Below are positions 25,484-38,100 of a stretch of DNA of 64,000 bases, piece after piece. Every line of letters starts with the position of its first letter. Position 1 is the stretch's first letter. The position numbers and the translations under genes were made by a program. The stretch covers positions 102,423-166,422 of the forward strand of contig CH002675.1 of the NCBI GenBank assembly GCA_000149265.1, written 5' to 3'. The notes under the pieces were generated by a model. That model did not search any database. It was not told where the DNA came from and saw only the letters and a list, made by a program, of their open reading frames with translations. Source of the DNA: Ciona savignyi. Lineage: Eukaryota; Chordata; Ascidiacea; Phlebobranchia; Cionidae.

Positions 25484-25586
25484 TACCAAGCCAAGTTTCG
25501 AACCCATGATGGGCTCGTCACTTGAACCGTTTTTGTATAGTGGTCGGTATATGTATCGGTGGTGTCAACCATTCGGCTACACGAAT
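25484..25586 (-). repeat. tRNA-like repeat, second family, copy B
   Basis: It has the same order of blocks as copy A (GCCGAATGGTTGAC, then CGATACATATACCGAC, an AAAAACGGTT block, and GGGTTCGAAACTTGG). The two copies are 19 bp apart and in the same orientation, so they form a diverged direct duplication. A third relative is at 51891-51995. Confidence 0.6.
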
Positions 25587-26490
25587 ATTCAAATATCTCA
25601 TTTTCTATCATGTCAAATACGGCGTCGTAGCTCCATCTCGCGGCAGAACTGGTAGAATTTATGTAGAGTTGTATTTTCGTTTTTGTTTTATTTTGAAAAC
25701 CACTCACACCAAAAAACACGCCCAGCAAAATAAATAACTAAAAAATACATCCAAAATAATTTTGTATATAATAGAGCAACTTTTTGTTAAAGTCTTGTTA
25801 ATTTGTGTCATAAAAAAACAACATATGTTATGGCAGCTGTATACGAATTAAGATTTGAAAAGGATTTTATGTTTTCCACCAAAAAAATCAAAAGGCAAAG
25901 TTTTTAAAAATACTGAAATCCACTTTACTTAATGGAACATATATTTAATTTATTCAACATTTAAAACCGACGTTATAGATGGCAAGTTATCTTGTGTTTT
26001 TGAGTTCTCAATACGGTTTGTGCTTGTTTCATGACATTGTTTCGTTTCATTAGTTGTCAAGTATTCTCCATTCCAGTTTGGATCATCTTATAATAATATG
26101 AAGGGTTTACAATGTTTAAAAAGCGATGTTAGACCAGCTCTCACTTACAAAATGAGGAAATAAAACTTTTTCCACTTTAAATTTTACCAAAATGCCAAAG
26201 CAAAATAGAATATTACCATAGAAAATAAAGTGTTTGACTGAATACAGGCAAAGTCCGGTATGTATTATTTAAAAAAATACACATTTAGACATAGATTCAC
26301 TGAATTAAAGCAACGGCCATTAAGTATCTTGCCCAAATACAGACGTAATAATTACATATCTTTAAATCTGATCACCTTTTTCTCTGACTGTGGACTGTGT
26401 TATTACAAGAACTATGCAGAAATACTGACCAGAAAAATAAAGTTGCTGATTCAAAAAAAATATGGCCGTGAAGCACGGCCTGTGATACCA

Positions 26491-29193
26491 TTACAAATAA
26501 AGCAAATTACCTGGATATTGGGTATTTTTAAGTTGGCAATCATAGTTAGATTGCGAAACGTTGTTTTGAGGTGATGCTGGAAAAAAGAATGATCCTTGTT
26601 GGATTGCATTTGTGTTCGGTGTTATTTCTGTGTAACTTGTGTATTCTTTTCTCCAATCTTTGGTGCTGTCACTAGGGATAAACATGAATATCTTATCCGT
26701 ATCTAAATAGCCATGAGTTATTTTGACGATGTATGGAATCAAACATTTTCTCTGACAGTTAAGCACAGGTAAAATATTTTGATAATGTTCTACTGTTCAG
26801 TTATTTTTACCAAGATTCTTCGCATACCAAAGTGATAAAGTGTCACTTTCTATTCGTTAGCAATAGCAGCGGTAGGTAGAGTCATATTATTAGCCATGTT
26901 TTACTTCAACTCACCTTTTCATATACCCTTCAAATCTTTGTCCTTCCATCTGTGAACTAGTAGCATATCCTATTCCTGTAAGATAATCGCTCTCGCCAAG
27001 AGGTTTTTGTGGAGGTGTTAGTATGTGTAGATTTATTGATGTGCCGATGGGACTGGTATGGTTCGAGTCGATTTGAAATGCTTCGTTTACAGAACTTTCT
27101 GCTACTGGTTTAATTTTTCCCTCAAATTCCAGATTGTTTGAAAATAATTCTGGAAGTCTGTTTGAATCCGAATATGGAGATCTGGTCATCTTTGTTTGAG
27201 CTTGAACTGGTAGAAATGAACCGTAGTAACCTGTAAAAAGTAGAAAAAATGAACCGTATCTGATACAGTATTTTTAAATATTATTGGTTTATTATGCTAA
27301 ATGATAATACAAAAGTTGTTAGCAGTTTTCCTCTTTTGTGGCTCATTCCATCCATATTACCTGTGATTTGATCTAAAACTGGCAATGTAAAATATTCTCG
27401 TTAAAGTTTATTTTTGGGGGTTGTTACTTGTAAAAGGATATAAAGAAAAAATCTATCAAATAAAAAAGATAAATGATATAATACCTGACGGTGCAGCTGT
27501 CGAAGCATTGGTTTCAGTTTCGTAACTGAATGGCAACTGAGGTCTTCCCACACTGTAGTACGGGTTGCTGGTTGTCTCGTAGAAACTGGTTCCTCTGCAC
27601 AATTGATTATTTAGTCTAGTCTCACCTTACAGTGGTTATGTTTAATTATGGATAACATTGACATAAACTGTAAAAGTTTTTGTCCCAACTTTAATTACTC
27701 TGTAAAATTGTCTGACACCTCATCAAAACAGTATAAAAAACATAATTGTAGCCGGCAAGTCAGTTGTGCCTTTGGACACCGCATTCAGCAGACATAAATA
27801 AATTCCAGTGAATTAATAAAGAATTGAAAATGTTGCAATCGAATAAATCCAGTAACCCAATAATGTGCTGGTGTCATTCTAACTACCTATGTTTTTCAAC
27901 CTATGATAGGCTATTAACAAAACCGGATTATATTTTACACTTACTGTCTTCCATGCATACTGTATGTGTTCATGCCACAGTTTGTGGAATATGGGATTCC
28001 TGCTGTAAAGTCCCCTCCAAAATCCTAGAAAACAATAACAACATTAAATCGTCTTGTAAAGGTTTAATTAAAGTAAATTTAAATTGTTTGGCCAAATATT
28101 CTAAAGCGGAGTCAGCAACCACTGGCTCAGTGTTGCACCATGAGGAATTTGTCACCATGATGATTTATGTATGTATAGAAATAAATTTGCATGCCCAAAC
28201 ATTTGTTATTTTATTAAAGGCCGGTCGGTATGATAATGACTGATCTAAACTGGTCCTAAGTGTGGTACAGAGCAATGATTCCACGGTTCACAAGCCCCGC
28301 ATGGGTATCAAAAATAATATATATATATTTTAAATTTTGTAATATATTTAGCAACCAGACTGAGAGCCATGCCATATCGACTGTCATTGTTTCACACAGG
28401 GGAAAACAGTTTCATATATGTCCGCCCGGTTGGTCTAGCGGTTAAGTGCGTCGCCTTTCAATCGAAAGGTTGCAGGTGCGAAACTGATCGCTAGCTAGTC
28501 GGTTGTGTCCTTGGGCAAGGCACTTTACGGACATTGCCTCAACCCAGCGAATTAATGGGTTCTACTAATTGAAGGAACGTGTCTATCATATACAACATAC
28601 TGCAATAGCTTTGGCAACCCGACGATGGGCGCGAGGTAATCTGACGATTGCCCGTGTGATAACCCCCTTGGTTTTCCCATTCACGGGGATAAAGATGAAT
28701 ATCCTATCCTATCCTATATATGGTCTTATCCTATTGTAGATCAAATACCTGTGTATCTGCTGCATAAAATGTGTCGCTTTCCTTAATGCTCATCAAGGAG
28801 CCTTTATTTCCTGCTTCTATAGCTGGATAACAACATGGATTTTTAAATACATGTCACTTTTCACTTTATAAAAAAATAAGTTTAAATACCTAGGGCAATT
28901 AAAGAACATTACACTGATGACATTTCAAAGTTGTCAATAAAGTTAAATAAGTCTTCGTTCGGCAAATAAATTTTGGAAAATAGTTTAGTTATCTAATATG
29001 GAATTAAACATGAACAATTAAGAAATCCTACCATTCAAATAAATCGCACCATTTAATTGTGTGTTAGGTGAATAGACATTGCTGGTCCAAGATTGCGTCC
29101 AATTTTTTCTACTTCTTTGTGAATCACCACAAGAATAAGTGGGTGGGGAGTAAATTGATTCGCTACTGTTCGTTGCAGATGTTTTTGTGTGCT
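26491..29193 (-). CDS. Rfx6: Rfx6 C-terminal exons
   Basis: Exons 29193-29032, 28810-28749, 28024-27945, 27594-27485, 27230-26915 and 26671-26491 encode a Ser/Thr/Tyr/Pro-rich, probably disordered tail. This is the usual composition of the RFX6 C-terminus. A short LTPPQKPL resembles the proline-directed stretch found in vertebrate RFX6. Phases agree at every junction. The last exon is the least certain. I end it at the in-frame TAA (26491-26493) after QYPGNLLYL, but a possible donor (CCAG|gtaatt) lies eight codons earlier, so a further 3' exon cannot be excluded. No AATAAA is close on this strand. Confidence 0.75.
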
Positions 29194-32100
29194 CTGCATA
29201 ACATTTAATGGTTTGGCAACCTTTTATTTTTATCCTGGATTGGTAGGAAATATTTTTATCATCAACTCTGAGCCATGATAATACATGAGCACTAGAGGCA
29301 CATGTGTCACCTTGGACTTGGCATTGTCAAAGAATGCAGGTGATAATTATTGCCAAGCAACATGAGTAAAAACAAATACTGTATAGACTCGATGGAGTTT
29401 GAATTGGACAATAAATTGGTACAAAACTGTGTCAACAATTATTGCCATGGACAAGAGCAAGTTAGTTTAAAGATAAAATATTTTATTCTATGAATGATTG
29501 GCAGCTATGTTACAGCAGCAAACGCAGCTTACTCACTTATGTGTTTTGTCACTGCGTTTCTTATTTCCTCTCGCTTTTCGTTGTTGAATTGAGTTTCAAC
29601 AGCAAACAAAATGTACTCGTCCATTAACATTCGTAAATAATGAAATGAATCTGCAAATATCCTAAATTAAATAACTGACCTACAATCAGTGTTTAAACAC
29701 TAATTTAATCAAACAATAAGTGAACAACAATGTAATCCAAGTTCCGTTAATCTACAGTCATAATTTTTTGCAAATGCAATTACACAAGCAGCACAGCCAT
29801 CTCTTCTAGTTGCAATTAGATTAAACTTACTAAAACTGGTGGCATTGTTTATTGTTAGAGTATGCATGATCCTAGCTCCAAAGAAGGACCACTTTAAAAG
29901 GAAATCTTGTGCTCTCTTTTTCATGGATCTTCCATTTTGTTTACTTGGTTTTATCACCTGAAAATGAATTATTCATTTTTTAATACAAAATTTGAACATT
30001 AAGTACGGATACATTTGCTAAAAAGGTATTTATATATTTTGCAACCAGTGGACTTTATTTGTCTGGCATTCTTATTTCTTGCTATATTTCTGTTCTTTAG
30101 ACATCCTTCAACTTTATTTAATGATGACAATAAAACAAAATTTTGAAAAATAAATCGAAATAACTATTTTACAAAATGCATGGCTGTTATTGTAACTTTA
30201 CCTTTTGGTCTACAATGTTGTCCAGCCATTCTACAAACATATCTACATTCGCTCTTTTGTGTAGCAGCTCTTTCAATTCCTTGATTACTGAAATTAAGTA
30301 GTTGCATTAAATAAAGGTTGAAATATTGTCTAAAAATGTTTTACCAGACGTAATCTAAAATGAATGAAATATTCTTATTTAGTTCCATGGATGGAACAAC
30401 ATAAGAGCAGTTGCAAGTTGTAAGAAAGCAATCGTCAGATTACCTCATACCCACAGTCTGGTTATCAGAGCTATTTCAGGGTGTTACGATAAAGATGGTG
30501 GGGGATTTTTGTTTGAAAATTAAACTACTGGGTTCAAGTACCATTTGCTAAGTGTCATGCCAAAGAACATTAGCGACAATTTTGCATCAGCTTTCTTCTT
30601 ATTGGGCTGATGATCGCACATGCTGTAAATCAGCTAAATGGGTGGATTAAGGCAAGTCAATACATACTTTATTAATTAACCAAATGAATAAATTATTGAT
30701 ATGTATTATACAATACCCAAATAATTACATTCAGAATTTAGATCCGTGTCTTGATCTTCGCTTTCGGTATTAGCATAAAATGCTTGAGAACCCATGCTTT
30801 TCAAATCAATATTTTCTATGTCATTTAACATTGGCGTCACTGTTTCACTGTCTTGGGCTAATATTCGAACCGTCTGCAGATAACATTGTATAGGTCAGTG
30901 AAAATATTAGGGATAAACTGAAATTTTGAAAATATTTAACAATTATACACAGTAATATAAATAGTATTCATTGTTTTCTACTGCCATACACCACAAAAAG
31001 ATGATATTTTGTTTATCAAATGTTCATCAAGTCTTATTTTTTTAAATGTTGCCTTGGAATAAGTTTAACATACTAGTGCATGTGTAAATACGCTACCACT
31101 CTTATCTGTCACTTTGAAAGTGGGTGAGAAATTACAGGCTTACCATAACATATTACCTTGGAATTGTTTTTAAAATTAATAAAATCAACTGTGATAGTTG
31201 GACCAAACTCTATTCTTAATTGATCATTGTTTACCTTTGCTAAGTTAATGACAGAAGTTTGTCGTACTAGAGATTGGCCAAACTGTTGTGCGATTAAAGA
31301 TTTCTTTGCCACTAGTTCTTCAGGACACCCAATCATTGAACTTTTTACACAAGCTTGCCATTGTTTGCCAAGATTACGCACTGCTATCAGGTCCCTGTTT
31401 GTAAACATGTTTTAGGATAATTTGCAATTTTCCTCATGTATGGGAAAGACATAGAAGGACATTTTTTGGTATATTGTTAAGGATATAACAGTGCATTATT
31501 TAAAAAAGAATATATTCAGTTTGATTATAATGAATGATTCCCAGTTTTTAAATATTACCAACAAATATTAACAATGCATGCAGTAATACAAATGGTCTGT
31601 TTTACTGAGATGAGTAATTTTATTTTAAATTATAATAAAGTGTTAACCACCACTAATTGTAAAACCAATCTCTGAAAGAAGTAATAATGTTGGTATCTAA
31701 AAACACAACAATAAAAACCAAAGAAAAAAACAAAAATTTCTCACATTTTCAACTCGTTTGAAACATTTTCTTTTTTTACGTTGAGTATAAAAAATACCAA
31801 TTAGATATTTAATACATGATTGGGGAATTGAATCTTATAGGAATATTACTAAATATAACACTACAGATTAAATACATATTGGCTAACACCTATTAAAGTT
31901 TGACCTTAATGGATATTTCCTATCAAATAAAATGAGGTTTATAGGGATTTCTTGTTAAATGGTTGAAAGTTGGTATGAAGTAACAGCATTTTTTGTTCTT
32001 ATTATAAATTCTGTATCCATTTTTAACAGCTTTAAGTGACCAGCTGTTGTATGCACATGGTCATAGTGTATTATATTTTTTTTATATTATGGGGAATATT

Positions 32101-35100
32101 TCGGGGAAAACTAGGATATTTTAATTTAACATTTATATCTCAGTTTTATTTTATACTTCGATTTCCCCTTTTGTTTAAATTTGAATTTATTTGCTACTTC
32201 CCAAAATATCGGCTGTCAAAGAATAATAAATGAAATTTGCCACTGAACATCTAAAACATATATATTAGCTTATACTTGATTTGCCACTGCACCCAGTACA
32301 TAATAGCTTAAATATAAAAATTTAAAAGCAATTGGTAATTTCTTCCTAGTAAGGGGCATTAAAGCAGACTTATCAAATGGTTTGAGTGGGGTTGAGACTT
32401 GGAAAATTATATATAGATGAATGTTTTTTGTTTGTGTTACAATTGTCTTGCGATTTATGTTGTTATTAACCCTTTAACTGCCGCTGTCGACTCAAGTCGA
32501 CAGCGCTGAAAATTACATAAGTCGAAAAGTATACGGCCGATTTTGATCAGTGAGATAGCGCTGGAGAGCTGAATAATTTCTGCGTTTGCCAATATAAGAT
32601 GATATATAGATTTACATTTGATATTTTTTAGTTATTTGAGTTTTAAAAAATGTATACATATATGTGTGGTTTTGGTTGTTTTAATTTGTTTTAATTTTGG
32701 TTTTAGTCCCCGATTAGTTTTCAACTATTGTCGTCATGGTTCGCTTGGTTAGTTTGAAAACAATCCATTCGTTTTTGGCTTGTACATTTTGGATTAGGCT
32801 ATTTTTTGAGCTTATGGAGGGTAAAAACAGAAGAAGCTGTCCTTTTGTGTGCTGATAATGATTCTGAAAGCAGTTGTGCTTCATTTTTAAGTAGTTCTAG
32901 CGATGAAGAACCTTTTTGAAGATGTTTTGCATCAGTTTTGTTTTGGTGTGGCTATGTGTTTGTGTTTTATTGGGCAAGTGTAAAAAAAAAAAAATTTCGA
33001 TTTGCGTATTACGACGTCATCAGTCAAATTGTGACGTCATCACAAAAAGAGTAGTACAAAAATAATCCAAAGATAATCATAAATAACTTTGCTACATACT
33101 GTTTTGTTTGTAAATGAGGAAAAAAGATAAGTTTTTGTTTGATCCTAAATTCTAAATAGTAACACATGACGTCATTGCAGAATGTATGACGTCATCGAAA
33201 TTTTACTAATGTAAATAAAAAGAAAATTTATTACTGAACAACTTTTGTGTTTATCATATCATGCTTACATCAATAGTTTTGTGTACAGAAGCTTCTAACC
33301 TAAGGTTACTTAGCTGAAAAATGAACTGAAAAACAGCCGGCAGTTAAAGGGTTAAGTGTCCAGCTATATCATACATGTGGTAATATTGAATTATAATTAT
33401 TAATTATTGTGTTATTTTGAGGTTAATTGTGTTTTGCTTTTTCAGTTTTAATATCTACAACTTCCTTTCAAAATTGAATTAAAAAGTTTTTTTCCAGTCC
33501 CAAAGTTTTCAATGAATGTTTGCAGCGAAATTTCGAAGAATAATAATTTTCAAAAATTCCCTTTGCAGTATTTTTAAAATAATAAACTATGCATTTCTAT
33601 CTCATGTTCACTTACAATTGTGAATTTTTTTAACCTTATAGACAAATCTTTCCTGGTGAAAATTGATCCACAAAGTATACAAGACCAGCATAACACAGAA
33701 ACAAAATAAGGTGAAAATAAAATGCGTTCCCTTGGATCGAAGGGAACCTATATTATTTCTGTATCTTGCCCAATTGTTTGAACTTGTAACTCACATTTCT
33801 GATATATTTTCACATGGTGTTGGAAGCAGCAAGTCGGTCAAACTCTGTAAATCAAGTCTCACGTTAAAAAGGTACATTTATATCTAGTAGATATTGGTAG
33901 ATATTATCTACCAGTAACTCATCTTTAATCACACTGTATGTATGTACAGTAAGATATTAGAGACGTTATACAAATTGTATCTCAGCCAATAAATGCCCAC
34001 ATGCCAATGAATGCCCACAAGTTAATCAGAAATCTTCATATAGCTCAAACAATACATCTGAAACGCGATAAAAACATAAATTCGACCTACTTGGTGTAAA
34101 ATGATATCACAAAGTGAGATCAAGTCAATAAATACAACATTGATTAGAATCCCCAAATATTGGTGGGAAAATCCTTCCCAACAGCTTTGGTGTATAGCTG
34201 GAATCTGAAAAAGATAAAAAAAATTTACAGAATTAGAAAGACACCTAAATCTAGATTTAATAATATATTATAAATGATGATTGTTTATTTCTTTTCAACA
34301 GGCTTTTGTAATGGTTGGCACAACTATCCACCAGACATTGATAAATTAGATTTCCAATGTAAATTTCAATTAACTACCACTTTAAAAACCTACTACATTA
34401 ACATTGCCAACTTAAATGATGTTATACTTTATTTTAATTATTGCATGTCTACGTCTGTATGTAAAAACAAATTTCGTTTTAAAATAAATTACTTGTGTTC
34501 CAAAGAGTTAGAAACGTAAGATCTGATAAAAGTAATACTAAGGCAAAACTAAAGAACACTAAATTCAAGATTAAGTTGTTGCGATTACGGTGAGTTTTGG
34601 CATTGAGATTATTTTTTAAAACAGAGTTAGAATTAGCTTCTATAGTTTTAACTAGATAGCGACAACCACGTTTCAACCATTCCCATTTGTAAAATGGTTT
34701 TTGATTGTAATCACTACATATTTATATAATTTGATCATGCAAGAAGAAAAAATGGGTCCTTGAGTTACGACAAGACAACACCTCCCATGCGTTTGATAAA
34801 TAATATGCTTACAAACTCAAGTATTAAATAACACCAAATTTAATTAGTTAATTTTGATTTAATTTGTTTCGTTGAAACTTATTTGTATTAATGTAAGGTT
34901 TAACGGCCACGTCGTTTTTTTCCTTAATTTGTAATGTGTTTATTTACTGACGTGTTTTAACTACTGTAGTTTTGTCGTTTTATCCTGTCTCCTCAATGTA
35001 AAATAATTGTTTTATTCTTCCTTACTGTAACGAAGGAGCGAAAAAATAAACTAAACTAAAATTTAAGGATTTTCTAAAAAAAAACAATTTCAGGGAATTC

Positions 35101-38100
35101 CTCAGGAGTAAAACCTTAAATTTTAGGTTTAAAATATGTAAGTTATGTTAATTACTACATATAAAAATTTCTGTCAATTTGAATGCTACATGCTACTTCT
35201 AGATCTCGGATGAACAACACACCTGTCAATCCTGTCATATTCATAAAAAAATACTTACAAAATTTAGGGAATTTCCTAAAGTAAATAAAAAAAGATTATC
35301 TTTTTAACATCTGTAAATGTTATGTTAGTAAATGTACTAACATCAACCACAATTAACTAAAATTTAAATATTTAGATTAGGCGCTAGGATTCCCAGAAAT
35401 TCAAAAGTTAAAAATGGTATATTACTGTTTTACGATTTTAGGAAATTCCCTCGGGAAAAACTCTAAATTGTGGTTTTTAAAATATCTAGTTTATGTTACC
35501 TACCACATCTGAGAGCTTATTTCGATTCCAATATTCCTTCAAAAAGACCTCCGATGGACAAGATACATGTCATGCATTTAACAAAAGTATACCCACAAAA
35601 ATTAGGGGGGTTTCCCTTTTTTATAGCTTTGGAAAATGAACTAACAGTATACTTAAGTAATTTAAATTTAGGCAAAGAGGTTGGGCGCGAAACCCCTGGA
35701 TAATCAAATGCCAAATATCAAATAGTGTTTTACCCTTTTAGGGAATTCCCCAAGTATAAAACTCTAAATTTGAGGTTTCAACATAGGCTATCTGAGACGG
35801 GCTGTTCACCAAAAAATGACGCATGCGACACGCCACTTTTTCAGAGGCGACACGCCACTTTTTTCGAGGCGACGCGCCACTTTTTTCGAGGCGACACGCC
35901 ACTTTTTCCGAGGCGACACGCCACTTTTTTCGAGGCGACACGCCACTTTTTTCGAGGCGACACGCCACTTTTTTCGAGGCGACACGCCACTTTTTTCGAG
36001 GCGACACGCCACTTTTTCAGAGGCGACACGCCACTTTTTCAGAGGCGACACGCCACTTTTTTCGAGGCGACACGCCACTTTTTTCGAGGCGACACGCCAC
36101 TTTTTCAGAGGCGACACGCCACTTTTTCAGAGGCGACACGCCACTTTTTCAGTGGCGACACGCCACTTTTTTCGAGGCGACACGCCACTTTTTCAGAGGC
36201 GACACGCCACTTTTTCAGAGGCGACAAGTTACTTTTTAAAACAGCATAAGAGCGCATTGATTTTAATCAGACGAAGGTAATAGAAAGATGTTTCTGAATA
36301 GTGTTGCAGATGACCAAGAATATTGAGGAGCTTCCTGACTAAAATTTCTTTGAATTCGATCGAAATAGTTTTTATGTGAAAACAATAGCGCATTGGTTTT
36401 AATTAGGTATTTATTTCAGCAAATTCTTAAACATTTGACTGCCAAATATCGTTAAGTTGGTTAGAAAATAAGAGTACGATACATTTTGATATCACCTTGG
36501 AGATCATGATGCCATATCCAATATGTCCGAAAATAAGTGTATGGTATGTAATGAGAGGGATTTGTCAACACTTTCCTCAAAAGAAAACTGGTTAGTCTGG
36601 TGGTATAGTGCGACGCATTTCAACCGAAGGGTTGTAGGTTCGAAACTGGTCGCAAGATAGTCGGTTGTGTCCTCGTGAAGACACTTAACGAACATTGCCT
36701 TAACCAGCGAATTAATGGGTTTTACAAAAATGAAGGAACGGGTGTATTCTATACAACACACTGCAATAGCTCCAGTAACCCGGCGGTGGGCGCAAGGTGA
36801 TCTGATGATTGCATGTGTGTTAACCCCCTTGGTTTTCCTATTAGGGATAACCATGAAAATCCTATCTTATCCTATCCTATCATAGGAGTATTTGTCTTTG
36901 TAAACAATTTTGTTATCTGTAATATGTTCTGTTTGGATTGTTAGTAAGGTTTTAACTAGTTAAGACAATTTGTATATCTTTTACTGGTATTTCGAATTGC
37001 AGCAAAAGAAAAAAGTGGAATGAAAAATATTGAAGCTGAGATGAATAAGCATGTACATTCAATAACAGGTAAAAAAACATTTGAGTTGTTTTGCTCTTTT
37101 ATGGGTAGGTAACACAATTGTTTTCATGCTGAACCATAAAAACTTTAGTTTAGAACTCGGTTTATTGTTGTGACTGTAAGATCCCCTTTATCAATTACTT
37201 GTTATATAATGTCTATGTAATATGCTGAAAGTAAGTGTATCAAACTTGGTTTAACTATTTTATTACTTGCATTGAAAAGCGTGTAGTACATATTTATTGA
37301 ACTGAGAATTTTAAGTATTAAGAGCATGATTTTTTAATAAGTTACTCATCATTAGGTAGTTGATTAAGATTGTTCGTTTTACCAGAAAAGGTGGTGGGAA
37401 ATACAAAAGTTAGTTGTGTAAAAGCGATAACTGGTAATTGGTTGTGTCCGTGAGTTAAGGACTGGGGCCTTATCTACACCTAACTGATCATCAAATTAAA
37501 AAAAAATCCTTAAGTGGGGCATAAGTTAATCTGATAAATACTTGTATGAGGATGTCCCTCAGGTTATTTAGATCTGAAACAATATCCTATGTTGCTATGT
37601 ATAAAGAAAGTTCTGGGTCAATCCTAATTAAGGATTTAAGAAATAGGTTTTATCATTTTTGTGCAATGCAGAATAGGGAGTATGACTTTACATGTGTGAA
37701 GTGTGGTTAACCCAAGAATTATAATAGGAGATGGAAACGGGGCAAATTGTTTCCGTAGACCAGTTTACTTTTAAGATCTAGACATATTTTATATACTAAG
37801 TATTTCCCTGTATCAAAAAATCTATATACTTGAACATACTTGTTTACATTCAATTATATGTTAATTTTTTTAGGCTCTCCAGCCAGAAGAAACCAGTCAA
37901 GATGTCGTTGATTGTGAAGAAATATGGTTGTAATACAAAAAAGAAATAGAGCATTTTATGGTATGGGAAATTATACAACTAAAATAATTTCACTGGAAAT
38001 TTAGCATCTACACATTTAAAATTTAAATTTTGGGTGCAAATTTCAACCACCATCATTAATTAGCTAATGATATTGCAAGTTTTAATTTAACTCCTAGATA

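Larger units (their letters stand above)
22723..26490. other. Convergent intergenic region between Prdm1-r paralogue 2 and Rfx6
   Basis: No exon is recognised. A candidate AATAAA for paralogue 2 lies at 22872-22877. Two adjacent tRNA-like repeats are at 25361-25586. A perfect 7-bp stem, three-base loop hairpin (GGCCGTG/CACGGCC) lies at 26464-26480, just past the proposed Rfx6 stop. The rest is AT-rich DNA with only short open frames. Confidence 0.55.

Noticed and set aside
29709-29831. Reading the Rfx6 exon through to the stop at 29709
   Set aside because: Family similarity ends exactly at an internal gtaagt donor, and the next exon (29650-29537) restores the RFX6 pattern in phase.
35725-36280. 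Long overlapping open frames on both strands encoding [19 protein letters not shown]-type repeats
   Set aside because: They are produced by a 22-bp tandem repeat that happens to lack stops. Several frames on both strands are open, which is not how a gene looks.
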